From Prevotellaceae bacterium (GTDB lineage Bacteria > Bacteroidota > Bacteroidia > Bacteroidales > UBA932), in NCBI GenBank assembly GCA_031255195.1, contig JAIRSZ010000065.1, positions 1-43,374 of the forward strand: DNA of 43,374 nt. The letters run 5' to 3'. Positions 28,973-40,260 of this stretch are shown piece by piece (the first letter of the stretch is position 1; every line of letters starts with the position of its first letter). The position numbers were made by a program, and so were the translations under genes. Under the pieces are notes generated by a model. The model did not search any database and had not been told where the DNA came from. It saw nothing but the letters and a program-made list of their open reading frames with translations.

Positions 28973-31060
28973 TTAGTATATTTTTCCGCGCTGGTCTTTT
29001 ATGTTGGCTTCCACGTGCAGCGTTTCAAAGAGTTCGTAGCTTACGCGCATGGGCACGGAGGCTTGCAGGCGCGATTTCTCCAGCGCCAGGCGGTTGTCGT
29101 CTTCATCGCCGGCGGCGTTGACGGATGTTACCATGAACACGTACACGCCCGACATTCCCTTCACCGGCTCCGACAGCTGGTTTTCCTTTGAAGACGAGGC
29201 TGCCGCCGCCAGCTGAGGCTCTACGCCAACACCCGGCAGGTAGTAGCTCGAAAAGTTGACGTTGTCCAGCGTCTGCACGCTCAGATTCAGCTGCTCGGCA
29301 AGGCTGGCCAAGTCGGTAGCGCCCTTCATTTTTTCGGCTATAGCGTCGGCCTTTTTTATGCGCATCAGCTCCACCGATATTTCGGAGGCCACCTGCTTTA
29401 CCGGCGCATAGCCGTCCTCGCGAATGGTGGTGAGAACGGCTACCACAAAGTTGTTGTCAATCTCAAATATGGGCGATACTGCGCCCTCCTTGCTGTTGTA
29501 AGCCCAGCGCACCAGCTCGCGCGCCTGCTGCAAGTTTGCCACAGACTTGTCGTTGATGGAAATGCGCGATGCGGGCTTTCTCGTGTACCCTTTCTCGTCG
29601 CTCCTGGCGATGAAGGCCGCGTGGTCAACCGATTTGGTTGCCAACTCGTTGGCGCTGCTAAAAATGCGCTCCCGCGTGGTGCGGCTTGGCTCTACCGTGC
29701 GTTCTACCACAGCCAGCTGCACCTTCTTTTGGGCAACGCCCTTGTCGGTAACCTCAACTACGTGCACGCCAAACTGTGTTTCCACCAGCAGCACGTGTCC
29801 TTTTGGGGCAAAAAAGCAGGAATCGCCAAAAGGCTTTACCATAGAAGCCTGCACAAACCACCCCAGATCGCCGCCACTTTCGTTGGCAGCCTGGTCTATC
29901 GAGTACTTTGCAGCCAGCTCTGTAAAGCTTGCCCCCGCCCTGAGCGCGGTGCGTATGCTGTCGGCTGTTTTGCGTGCAGCGTCCATTCCTGCGGAGGGGT
30001 CAAGCAGGATGTGGCGAGCCCTCACCGAGTCGGGCAACATTCGCTCGCTCACAATCCGCGCCATTTTGTACGTGCCGCCGTCTTGCAGGGGGCCGAGTAC
30101 GTCGCCCTTGCCTGCCGAAAATGAAAAGCTGTCGAGCAGCCCGGACAGCTCGCCCTTTTTGTGGTAAACAGCGTCGAAGGGCACGTCAGAGTGGAGGGTT
30201 GTGAACTGCGCCGGATCGGTTACGTTTTTAAACTCCGACGCCAGGTTTTCTATCCAGCGGCGGGCGGCGTTGTCGTCCTCCTCCGAGGGGGTGATGGCAA
30301 AGGTCACCAGCTCAAGATCGCGCGAGGCGGTTTGCTTGTACTGCTGCTTGTGCTCTTTGTAGTATTTTTTTATGTCGCTCGGAGTAACTTTTATCAGGCT
30401 GTCGGGGTAGCTCGTCAGCGGGCTTGACACGTACTGTATGCTCACTGACCGCACCTCGTTGTTGAGCGCGTTTTTAGCGTCGGCAGCGGTCACGTACATT
30501 GCCTTCGACACCAGCCCTGTCAGCTTGGCCTGCTTGCGGAGGTTGGCGATTTCTTTTTCCAGAAACAGCCAGTAAAATTTGGTATCGGGATTTTGGTCGA
30601 GGCTTTGGAGGTAGCGCAGGACAAATCCGCGGTCAAACTCGCCGGTTTGCGGGTTTGAGAAGTTGCGCACCACCAGCGGCGAGGGGTTACGCCCCTGCAC
30701 CAAGTCAAACAGCTCGTCGCTCGAAACCTCTATACCCATTTGGTCATATTTTTTGTCGTACAAATATTTGCGCACTAACGCCTGCCATGCCTGCTCGCGG
30801 ATTTCATCCGTCATGTCTCCGTTGGCTGTGTTTGGCCCGTACATAGCGCTGTAAACATTTGTAAAATAATCTGTTGTTCGCTGATATTCTTCGTAGGAGA
30901 TGGTTCTCCCGTTAATTTTTCCCACGTCGCCAGCCGCAGAAAAGAAGCCGCCGCCGCCGTTTCCAAACAAGTCGCCAAGCACAAAGCTGAGCAGCGCAAG
31001 GCCGATAATACCAACTAAAAGCACTCCTGCTCTATTTCTAAGAGATTCTAATACAGCCAT
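28973..31060 (-). CDS. PpiD/SurA-like peptidylprolyl isomerase
   Basis: N-terminal TM 'LRNRAGVLLVGIIGLALLSFVLGDL'; parvulin domain 'RARHILLDPSA...GDLGWFVQASMVKPFGDSCF'. Confidence 0.9.
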   Translation of the reverse strand: MAVLESLRNRAGVLLVGIIGLALLSFVLGDLFGNGGGGFFSAAGDVGKINGRTISYEEYQRTTDYFTNVYSAMYGPNTANGDMTDEIREQAWQALVRKYLYDKKYDQMGIEVSSDELFDLVQGRNPSPLVVRNFSNPQTGEFDRGFVLRYLQSLDQNPDTKFYWLFLEKEIANLRKQAKLTGLVSKAMYVTAADAKNALNNEVRSVSIQYVSSPLTSYPDSLIKVTPSDIKKYYKEHKQQYKQTASRDLELVTFAITPSEEDDNAARRWIENLASEFKNVTDPAQFTTLHSDVPFDAVYHKKGELSGLLDSFSFSAGKGDVLGPLQDGGTYKMARIVSERMLPDSVRARHILLDPSAGMDAARKTADSIRTALRAGASFTELAAKYSIDQAANESGGDLGWFVQASMVKPFGDSCFFAPKGHVLLVETQFGVHVVEVTDKGVAQKKVQLAVVERTVEPSRTTRERIFSSANELATKSVDHAAFIARSDEKGYTRKPASRISINDKSVANLQQARELVRWAYNSKEGAVSPIFEIDNNFVVAVLTTIREDGYAPVKQVASEISVELMRIKKADAIAEKMKGATDLASLAEQLNLSVQTLDNVNFSSYYLPGVGVEPQLAAAASSSKENQLSEPVKGMSGVYVFMVTSVNAAGDEDDNRLALEKSRLQASVPMRVSYELFETLHVEANIKDQRGKIY

Positions 31061-31143
31061 TTGTAGTAATTATTTGATGATAATAAAATAGTTCTTGTGG
31101 CCTGCAAAGATAAGGCTTTAATTTATAATTGGCAATACTTTAT

Positions 31144-31290
31144 TTGGTTTTTTTTTGGTAAACATTTATGCTGTGGGGGCAGAAGATGCTCCATAAGCGT
31201 CGCTACTCGCCGCGATCGGCGTCTATCGTGATGTGTATCAAGCCTATTTTGGAGGCGACGGTTTTCAAGATGCGCACCTTAAGAGCGTCC
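31144..31290 (-). pseudogene. Remnant of the 3' end plus downstream flank of a gldE-like gene
   Basis: Minus strand reads ...KVRILKTVASKIGLIHITIDADRGE*, against the GldE-like C-terminus KVRILKTTASKVDLVHITIDAGDGE*. Downstream flank also similar to 33815-33875. Confidence 0.8.
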
Positions 31291-31293
31291 TGC

Positions 31294-31392
31294 GTCCTGA
31301 CTTTGACAATGCCGACATCCTAAAAATTCCGCCCTCACAGCGAAAGAGTATAAGGCCGAACTGAAATTTGCCTGCGCCGCCCGTTTTTTGCA
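31294..31392. repeat. Dispersed intergenic repeat, copy B
   Basis: cctgactttgacaatgc...aaagagtataaggccgaactgaaatttgcctgcgccgcccgttttttgca; aligns with 14925-15022. Confidence 0.7.
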
Positions 31393-31472
31393 GCATAAAA
31401 CTTGCAGCAATGTAATCCGAAATGTATTGTAATTTGTAGATTTTTAAAATGTTAAAGTGACGGATGATGAGC

Positions 31473-32783
31473 TTACCTGTACGTCAGCCACTTCCAAATA
31501 TCTCTAAACCCCGATTTTTTACCGTACATCAAAATGCCAACGCGGTAAATCCTGCCGGATATCCACACCGTGCCCACAAAGGTGGCGTAGAGTATGCCCA
31601 GCGAAAGCGCCAACTGCCAGGCGGGTACGTCAAACGGTATGCGCGCCATCATCACCATAGGCGAGGTGAAGGGAATGATGGAAAACCAAAACGAAAGGGC
31701 GCTGTCGGGGTGCTGAAACGTGTTGAGCATAACGAAGATACCTATAATCAGCGGAATGGTAACGGGAAGCATGAGCTGCTGCGTGTCGGTCTCAGATTCT
31801 ACGGCCGACCCCACGGCGGCAAACAGCGACGAGTAGAGCAGGTAGCCGCCAAGGAAGAAGAGCACAAAGCAGCCCGCAATCCACGCGAAGTTGAATCCCG
31901 ACAGGTAGGTCAGCATCTGTGCGCCGCCCACGCCGGAGAGCAGCCCAGGTAGGGGGCTGTCGAAAGCGTCCACGCTGGCCATGCCGTTGAGCGACGGGCT
32001 GAGCAGCCTCACAGCGTTGACGAGCAGCAGCGTGAGCACAACCCACAGCGTGAATTGCAGCAGCCCCACCGCAGCCACGCCTGCTATTTTGCCCATCATC
32101 AGCTGGAACGGCCTGACGGACGACACAATTACCTCGACCACGCGGTTTACCTTTTCCTCGATAACGCTGCGCATCACCATGCCGCCAAACATGACGATGA
32201 AGAAGTAGATGAGAATCGCGGAGATGTACGAGATGGTCATAGCAACGCCTGCATGCGAGCGCTGCTCCTCGCTGTTGTCGCCCCACTTTATGGAGGTTGC
32301 GTGCAGCTTTGTCTGCAAGTCCTGCATAATTTGGCTCAGCTGGGGGATGTCGTATGCCCGCAATTTGCGCTGCTCCACCTCGCGCGACAGCATGGCAAGG
32401 GTCTTGTGCTGCACTTCGAGGCTCACCGTCCGGGTGGAGTAGAATTTCAGCTCCTCCGGCTCGCCCCTGTCGTTCAGCTTGCCGATGTGCAGCAGGGCGT
32501 AGTAGCCCAGCGCGTCAAAATTTTTGCTCACGCTGCTCACGTCTGCGTCCGGCAGCACGGTAAAGCGGAGCACGTCGTCGGAAACCAGCGCTGTGTCGAA
32601 CGAGCGCGTATCGTCAATAACGGCCACCACGTTGACGTTGCTGCTCTTAAGGCTCATAACGGCAACGGGTGTGAGCGCCATCAGCGCCACGAGCAGCGGC
32701 GCTAAAAGCGTAATCACCAAAAAGGATTTTTTGCGCACGCGCACGGAAAATTCCCGCCGGGCAACTAAGAAAATTTTATTCAT
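31473..32783 (-). CDS. ABC-2 type transporter permease (NatB-like)
   Basis: 'MNKIFLVARREFSVRVRKKSFLVITLLAPLLVALM', 'MRSVIEEKVNRVVEVIVSSVRPFQLMMGKI'. Confidence 0.92.
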   Translation of the reverse strand: MNKIFLVARREFSVRVRKKSFLVITLLAPLLVALMALTPVAVMSLKSSNVNVVAVIDDTRSFDTALVSDDVLRFTVLPDADVSSVSKNFDALGYYALLHIGKLNDRGEPEELKFYSTRTVSLEVQHKTLAMLSREVEQRKLRAYDIPQLSQIMQDLQTKLHATSIKWGDNSEEQRSHAGVAMTISYISAILIYFFIVMFGGMVMRSVIEEKVNRVVEVIVSSVRPFQLMMGKIAGVAAVGLLQFTLWVVLTLLLVNAVRLLSPSLNGMASVDAFDSPLPGLLSGVGGAQMLTYLSGFNFAWIAGCFVLFFLGGYLLYSSLFAAVGSAVESETDTQQLMLPVTIPLIIGIFVMLNTFQHPDSALSFWFSIIPFTSPMVMMARIPFDVPAWQLALSLGILYATFVGTVWISGRIYRVGILMYGKKSGFRDIWKWLTYR

Positions 32784-32794
32784 GCTGTGTTTGG

Positions 32795-33736
32795 TTAGCT
32801 TTCTGCGTTCAACTTTTCTTCTTCTCTGGTCACCGCTGCAATAAATATGTCGTGCATGTTGGGCGTAAGGTGCGCAAAGTATTCTACCTTTACGGCCTGC
32901 ATAGCTATTTGTAGCAGCGGGTTAACGTCGTCTTCGCGGGCAACGCTCACGGTGGCTACCTGTAGTCCGGCCTCCTGCCGCTGCTCGCTCACGGTAAAGT
33001 GCGGCGCAAGGGCAGATGCAAGCTTTTCGCTGCTGCCCGCGTAGCGCAGCTCGTACTGTAGCCCCGCGTAGCTGCTGCGCACTTCGGCCAGCGTGCCGTG
33101 CAGCACGCAGCGTCCGTGGTTGATGAGGGCTATGCTGTCGCACAGCTCCTCGACGGAGGACATGTTGTGCGTTGAAAATATGATGGAGCTTCCCTCTTTG
33201 CTGAGCGTAAGCATTTCGTTTTTGATGATTTCTGTGTTAACCGGATCGAAGCCGCTGAATGGCTCGTCGAAGATGAGCAGCTTGGGTCTGTGCAGCACCG
33301 TTATGGCAAACTGCACCTTTTGCGCCATGCCCTTTGAGAGTTCTTCCACCTTTTTGTTCCACCAGGGCATGATGTTGAGTTTTGTAAACCAATACTTTAG
33401 CCTTTTCTTTGCCTCGTGTGCCGAGAGCCCTTTCAGCTGAGCCAGGTAGAGCGCCTGGTCGCCCACCCTCATTTTTTTGTAAAGCCCGCGCTCCTCCGGC
33501 AGGTAGCCAATGCTGTACACGTCGCTGGCTTGCAGCCGGTTGCCGTCGAGGTAGATAGCTCCGCTGTCGGGGGCTGTAATTCGGTTAATGATGCGGATAA
33601 GCGTTGTTTTTCCCGCGCCGTTAGGCCCCAGCAGCCCAAAAATGCTGCCATGCGGCACGGCAATGCTCACCTTGTCCAGCGCACGTCGTCCGACAAACTG
33701 CTTAACAACATCTTCCGCTTGTAAAATATAGCTCAT
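32795..33736 (-). CDS. ABC transporter ATP-binding protein (NatA-like)
   Basis: 'GLLGPNGAGKTTLIRIINRI', 'ELSKGMAQKVQFAITVLHRPKLLIFDEPFSGFDP'. Confidence 0.94.
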   Translation of the reverse strand: MSYILQAEDVVKQFVGRRALDKVSIAVPHGSIFGLLGPNGAGKTTLIRIINRITAPDSGAIYLDGNRLQASDVYSIGYLPEERGLYKKMRVGDQALYLAQLKGLSAHEAKKRLKYWFTKLNIMPWWNKKVEELSKGMAQKVQFAITVLHRPKLLIFDEPFSGFDPVNTEIIKNEMLTLSKEGSSIIFSTHNMSSVEELCDSIALINHGRCVLHGTLAEVRSSYAGLQYELRYAGSSEKLASALAPHFTVSEQRQEAGLQVATVSVAREDDVNPLLQIAMQAVKVEYFAHLTPNMHDIFIAAVTREEEKLNAES

Positions 33737-33874
33737 AGCGTTTTTTTTAGTTTGCAAATGTAGCATTTATTTTGAGGCTTCGTTGGCTGCGGTGCAAAAA
33801 AAACGTGCTTTACATTTGGCTTTTTTTGGTAAGTATTTCTGCTGAAGGAGGCAGAAGAAACTCCGTGTACGCCG

Positions 33875-35143
33875 CTACTCGCCGTCACCGGCGTCTATTG
33901 TGATATGTACCAAGTCTACCTTGGAGGCGGTGGTTTTGAGGATGCGCACCTTGAAGCGTCCCACCTCCAGTATTTCGCCAACGGCCGGGATGCTTTCGCT
34001 GCTAAAAATGATGAATCCCGCGAGGGTTTCGTACTCGTCCGACTCCTCAATGCGGAGGTTGTACTTTTCGTTGAGGTAGGCTACCTCTAAGCGTCCGGCG
34101 AGCAAAAATTCGTTCTCCGAAAGCTGCTTTTCGAGGAGGCTTTCCGAGTCGTGCTCGTCCTCTATTTCCCCAAAAATTTCCTCCATCATGTCCTCCATAG
34201 TGACCATTCCGGCAGTGCCGCCAAACTCGTCGACCACCACCGCCACCGACTTGTGGTTTTTGATGAGCGAGGCGAGGAGCTTTTGCGCCGACATGCTTTC
34301 GGGCACAAACTCCAGCGTGATGAGCATGTCGCGGATGCTGCCATACGCCCTGAACAGGTCGATGGAGCGGACGTAGCCGATGATGTTGTCGATAGAGCCT
34401 CGATAGACCATGATGCGCGAAAATCCCGTCTGCACAAACAGCGCGCGGAGCGCCTCCACGGTTTCCTCCAGCGCTATGGCCTCTATTTCGGTGCGTGGCA
34501 CCATGCACTCGCGCACCTTCACATCGGCAAAGCCCAGCGCGTTGCGAAAGATTTGCATGTCGTGCTCGCGCTCCGACTCCTCCTCCGACGCCGCCGCTTC
34601 ACCGGCAACACGCTGTAGCTCGTTCTTCTCGAACATCGGCATTGCTGCCTGCTCCGCCACGTTCACCCCGAAAATGTAGCGCAGCGTCGCCACCGAAAAC
34701 CACGTTATAAACCTCGCAATGGGGTAGCACACAAGGTACACAAAAAAGGCGGGGATGCTAAAGGTGCGCAGGAAAAAGTTGGGGCGCAACCGGCAAATGG
34801 TCTTCGGCAAAAAGTCGCCCGTCAGCAGCGCAACAGAGGAAGACAAGAGCACGCTCACGGCCAGCTGCACGTACACCGGAAGTCCGCCCGCGAAGCCGGC
34901 GGCGTACAGCATGTCGGTCATCGCAATGGCGTAAACAACCAGCGCCACGGTATCGGCCACCATGATGGAGGCGGTAAACTGCCCCTGGTGGCGCATGAAA
35001 ATGCCCACTAAGCAGGCGTAAATTCTGCCCTGCTTTCGGTCAATCTCTACCTTCAGCTTGCTGGACGAAAGAAAGGCCGTCTCCAAGCCTCCCAGAAATG
35101 CAGAAAAAAGAAGTAGGGTAACTATCAACCATCCGGAAGTCAT
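33875..35143 (-). CDS. gldE: CNNM/CBS-domain protein, gliding-motility GldE-like
   Basis: DUF21-like TM region, CBS pair 'VRECMVPRTEIEAIALEETVEALRALFVQTGFSRIMVYRGSIDNIIGYV', CorC_HlyC C-terminus. Confidence 0.85.
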   Translation of the reverse strand: MTSGWLIVTLLLFSAFLGGLETAFLSSSKLKVEIDRKQGRIYACLVGIFMRHQGQFTASIMVADTVALVVYAIAMTDMLYAAGFAGGLPVYVQLAVSVLLSSSVALLTGDFLPKTICRLRPNFFLRTFSIPAFFVYLVCYPIARFITWFSVATLRYIFGVNVAEQAAMPMFEKNELQRVAGEAAASEEESEREHDMQIFRNALGFADVKVRECMVPRTEIEAIALEETVEALRALFVQTGFSRIMVYRGSIDNIIGYVRSIDLFRAYGSIRDMLITLEFVPESMSAQKLLASLIKNHKSVAVVVDEFGGTAGMVTMEDMMEEIFGEIEDEHDSESLLEKQLSENEFLLAGRLEVAYLNEKYNLRIEESDEYETLAGFIIFSSESIPAVGEILEVGRFKVRILKTTASKVDLVHITIDAGDGE

Positions 35144-35398
35144 ATCTTTGCGTGGTGTTTGTTTTTTGGTATTTTCTACAAAGATAGCATTAAATCTTTG
35201 TATCGCACACAAGCGTATGAAAATGTCTCGTAAAACTCTACTAAAGTGCGCCATGCAGCCGGCCAAAGCCACAGTTGATGCAGGAAAAAACCGGCAGCTA
35301 AAAGCCTTGTAACCACATATTACAAAATTTTAGCGCGACAACTTGGAGTACATCTTGCCGCAGCTTAGAAAATGCGCCCGGCAGCGCAGTAGTAATAC

Positions 35399-35425
35399 AA
35401 AAAATGTGCACCTTTTGGCGCACAT
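35399..35425 (-). terminator. Rho-independent terminator-like hairpin downstream of kdsB
   Basis: Minus strand ATGTGCGCC-AAAA-GGTGCACAT-TTTTT. Confidence 0.6.
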
Positions 35426-35522
35426 GTAACCCGTCGCATTAATTTCCAAAAATTTGGAAGAAGAGCAGGTATGGTATGGTGGTAAAATTCCCTCAACGGA
35501 GCGTTCATCAGCAAAATTACAT

Positions 35523-36278
35523 CTACACGCTATTCGGAAATTTTTCCTTCAACTTCTCCAAGTCTTCCGGCGTGTCGACAGCCCACGTTTCCATGTCGGT
35601 TACTGCGACCTTGATGCGGTAGCCGTTTTCGAGCCAGCGCAGCTGCTCCAGCCCTTCGGCGAGCTCCAGCGAGCTTTGCGGCAGCCGACAGATGCGCTGT
35701 AGCGTATCTGTGCGGTAGGCGTAGAGGCCAACGTGCTTGTAGAAGGGGTAGCTCGTCGGCCACTGCGCCTGCGCAGCGTTGCGGACGTAAGGGATGACCG
35801 AGCGGCTAAAGTAGAGCGCGTAGCCGCCTGCATCAACCACCACCTTGGGGCTGTTGGGGGAAAATATATCCTCGTCCTTGCCGAAAGGTTTCACCAGCGT
35901 AGCCAGCTGCACGTCGTTGTCGACAAAGCATCCCTTGAGCTGCTCCAGCTGCGCGGGGGCAATGAAAGGCTCGTCGCCCTGCACGTTGACAACCACGTCG
36001 AACTTTTGACCGAACGCCGCCTCGACCTTCAAAACCGCTTCGGCGCAGCGGTCAGTGCCGCTCCGGTGGGAGGAAGAGGTCATGATGACCTTGCCTCCAA
36101 GCGACACTACAGCGTTGGCAATGCGCTCGTCGTCGGTAGCGACAAAAACGTTATCAAACGCCCGCAGCACCTGCTCGTACACGCGCCATATCATGGGCTT
36201 CCCGCCGATGTCGGCAAGGGGTTTACCCGGAAATCGGGTGGAGGCGTATCGTGCCGGTATAATGCCTACAAAATTCAC
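35523..36278 (-). CDS. kdsB: 3-deoxy-manno-octulosonate cytidylyltransferase
   Basis: 'IIPARYASTRFPGKPLADIGGKPMIWRVYEQ', 'VVNVQGDEPFI'. Confidence 0.96.
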   Translation of the reverse strand: MNFVGIIPARYASTRFPGKPLADIGGKPMIWRVYEQVLRAFDNVFVATDDERIANAVVSLGGKVIMTSSSHRSGTDRCAEAVLKVEAAFGQKFDVVVNVQGDEPFIAPAQLEQLKGCFVDNDVQLATLVKPFGKDEDIFSPNSPKVVVDAGGYALYFSRSVIPYVRNAAQAQWPTSYPFYKHVGLYAYRTDTLQRICRLPQSSLELAEGLEQLRWLENGYRIKVAVTDMETWAVDTPEDLEKLKEKFPNSV

Positions 36279-36290
36279 TTGCCGCCGGAT

Positions 36291-37154
36291 TTAGTTGTTT
36301 TTCTTTTTTTTAGCCTTGGCTGCTTCGCGCTTGGCTGCCTCCTTTTCTTTTTTCTTTTGCAGGGCTGCCTTTTCCTTTTCCCGCTTTTCGGCCTCCTTCG
36401 CCTTTACCTTTTCCCTCTCCTGAGCGTGTTTTGTTTTTTCGGCTTCTTTCTTAGCCAAAGCATCTTCCTTCTGCTGCTGCTTTTTCAGCTCGTCTGCCTC
36501 CTTTTGCTTTTGCCTGGCGGCTTCGTCCTCCTCCTTCTTCTTTTGCGACTGCAAGGCTTCGCGATCCTTGGTTTTCTCGGCGCCTTCGATGGCGCTAATT
36601 TCTTTGTCTATGGCTTTGAGGGCTGTCATTGCCTCCTTCAGCGCCTTGTCTGCCAGCTTCAGCTTTTCCGTGCCGCGCATTTCATACTTTTCGGCTTCTT
36701 TCAGCTTTCGCCGAATTTCCGCATCCCTTGCCTGAAGGATTTTCAGCTCGGCGTTGTACTCTTTGCGGATTTCGTTTCTTTTCGTCATTCCCGCCTTGCG
36801 CTCCTGCGGGTCTTCAGATTTGATTTGCTTCTCGATGGCGGGCACATCCACGCCAAACACGCGCTTTTCCAGCTGGTCTTTATCGTCGAACAGCTTGTCC
36901 AGCTCGTTTTTCCCCTCCTGATTCAGGCGAGCGCCCTCTACAAGGAGGCTATCGGCCGCCCTTCTGTCGGCCTCTGCCTTGTCAACGCGCACCTGAGTTG
37001 CGCTGCGCCGCTCAATGAGTTTGGCCAGCTTTGGATTTTTTTCGCCGTCTTCTCCCTGCGCGTAGAGCGCTACAGGCGCGGCGGTCAGCAGGGTTGCGCA
37101 GAGCAAAACTTCTTTGCGCAGCCGCCTGCACAACAAATTCTCCTTTACAATCAT
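36291..37154 (-). CDS. Secreted/periplasmic Lys/Glu/Ala-rich coiled-coil protein
   Basis: Signal peptide 'MIVKENLLCRRLRKEVLLCATLLTAAPVALYAQ' then a highly charged helical body ending AAKREAAKAKKKKNN. Confidence 0.75.
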   Translation of the reverse strand: MIVKENLLCRRLRKEVLLCATLLTAAPVALYAQGEDGEKNPKLAKLIERRSATQVRVDKAEADRRAADSLLVEGARLNQEGKNELDKLFDDKDQLEKRVFGVDVPAIEKQIKSEDPQERKAGMTKRNEIRKEYNAELKILQARDAEIRRKLKEAEKYEMRGTEKLKLADKALKEAMTALKAIDKEISAIEGAEKTKDREALQSQKKKEEDEAARQKQKEADELKKQQQKEDALAKKEAEKTKHAQEREKVKAKEAEKREKEKAALQKKKEKEAAKREAAKAKKKKNN

Positions 37155-37245
37155 TTTCTTTAGCTTAAAACACATAATGTACTGATTACAAATAAAATTA
37201 AACAAATTCACCAAGCGATTTTTCCCTTAACTAAATTACAGGGGG

Positions 37246-37464
37246 GAAGGTGCATTTGCCTTCAATTCGATGAAGGCTTTGTTGCTCAAGCTGTCGGCTT
37301 TACCAACTCCGCCGGAATGAATCGTTCGGCAGTAGAAAAATGCTCCGGCGGTTGCCGCATCCCTGCGGAGGGAGTGCGGCAAAAAAACGGCGACATCTGT
37401 TTCTCATACTGAGCGATAACCTTATTAACGGGGTTGCTTAGAGCAACAGCCTGAAATGCACCCC
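37246..37464 (-). ncRNA. Candidate structured ncRNA / long structured leader
   Basis: Minus RNA: closing stem GGGGUGCAUUU/AAAUGCACCUU; second long-range stem GGCU-GUUGCUC-U-AAGC/GCUU-GAGCAAC-AA-AGCC; hairpins UUGCCGCA..UGCGGCAA and CCGCCGGA..UCCGGCGG; TACCTTTG promoter element (37466-37473) abuts the 5' end. Confidence 0.65.
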
Positions 37465-37764
37465 TCAAAGGTATAAATTTTTGAGAAAAAAAACTAATAA
37501 GATGTATAAAAAAAACATATAAATGCGAATTCACAAGGTGAAATATTTTACCGTCAATGGAATATATACCCCAAATAAATTATGATGGCTGCACAGAGGA
37601 AAAATTAATTTCGTTGCGCATGATTTGCCTGCTTCACAGCATACCTTTTTTCCCGTCGTTGGTAGAACATCTCCGTTTTTTTTGTGGGTAAAAATGCACG
37701 CCGTACATCTCTGCATGATGATAAACCTAATTATGACGATGAACTTACGCACCTTCACAGATAA

Positions 37765-39456
<1,692 letters not shown>

Positions 39457-39538
39457 TTCGGAGTTGAACTTTGCCGCAAAAACGTAAAAATAGCAAAGCG
39501 GGAAATTAAATCGTTGAAATCGTTGAAAACAGTTGAGC

Positions 39539-39781
39539 ATGAAAGTACACATACAAATAGTTTCGCCCAAGGGCACGCTGTACGAGGGCGACCCGCTTTA
39601 CGCCGTTTTTCCGGGGAAGGAAGGCGAGTTTGCCGTGTACCCTGACCACGCCTCCATCATATCTTCGCTGAAAAGCGGAGTGGTGCGATGTATAGTTGAC
39701 GAAAAAAACGAGGAGACAATTGAGGTCAACGGTGGATTTATGGCGGTGGACAAGAATGTAATAACGGTGTGCATAGAGTAG
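39539..39781 (+). CDS. atpC: F1Fo ATP synthase subunit epsilon
   Basis: 'VHIQIVSPKGTLYEGDPLYAVFPGKEGEFAVYPDHA'; position after atpD. Confidence 0.93.
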   Translation: MKVHIQIVSPKGTLYEGDPLYAVFPGKEGEFAVYPDHASIISSLKSGVVRCIVDEKNEETIEVNGGFMAVDKNVITVCIE

Positions 39782-39788
39782 TGGTGCG

Positions 39789-40199
39789 ATGAAAATTTTT
39801 CTTTCGGACAGCGCAAGCGGCAAGGCGGCAGAAGTGTTGATGGGCGTTACCATTGTGGGCTACTTCCTGCTATACATGCTGCTGCCGCAGCTCAAGCTTG
39901 ATATAGCTGTACCGGCGTTGTTTGTGCTGTTTGTAGCTATTTTCAGGTGGCTGATGGCGCGATGGGAAAATAAGCTGCTTACCGGCAAGAAAACAATTCT
40001 GCACGCGTTCAACTATTTTCTTGCGTGGAAGCTGGCAAAAATGCTTGTGAGCGTCGTGCTCATAGTGTGCTACATGAAGTTTTTTGGCGGACGTTTAATG
40101 GTGTTCCTTATTTCTTTTGCTCTGCTTTACGTGGAGTTTATGTGGATGGAAACCGTGGCGTGGCGCGGCGTAGAGCGCAGGATGCGGCAGAAAAGTTGA
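39789..40199 (+). CDS. AtpI-position membrane protein of the atp operon
   Basis: Four hydrophobic segments; located between atpC and atpB as usual in Bacteroidota. Confidence 0.7.
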   Translation: MKIFLSDSASGKAAEVLMGVTIVGYFLLYMLLPQLKLDIAVPALFVLFVAIFRWLMARWENKLLTGKKTILHAFNYFLAWKLAKMLVSVVLIVCYMKFFGGRLMVFLISFALLYVEFMWMETVAWRGVERRMRQKS

Positions 40200-40260
40200 G
40201 AGGCGCAGCGGATGCGGCTTTGAATTTGAAAAAAAATATAGTGACAAAAACGGTAGGGCA

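Noticed and set aside
35733-37163. 476-aa plus-strand ORF over kdsB and the Lys/Glu-rich gene
   Set aside because: The Phe/Leu-rich stretch is the antisense of Lys/Glu codons; real genes are on the minus strand.
37286-37534. ORF 37286-37534(-), 82 aa
   Set aside because: Coincides with the highly self-complementary segment and overlaps its promoter element; better explained as structured RNA, though a small protein cannot be fully excluded.
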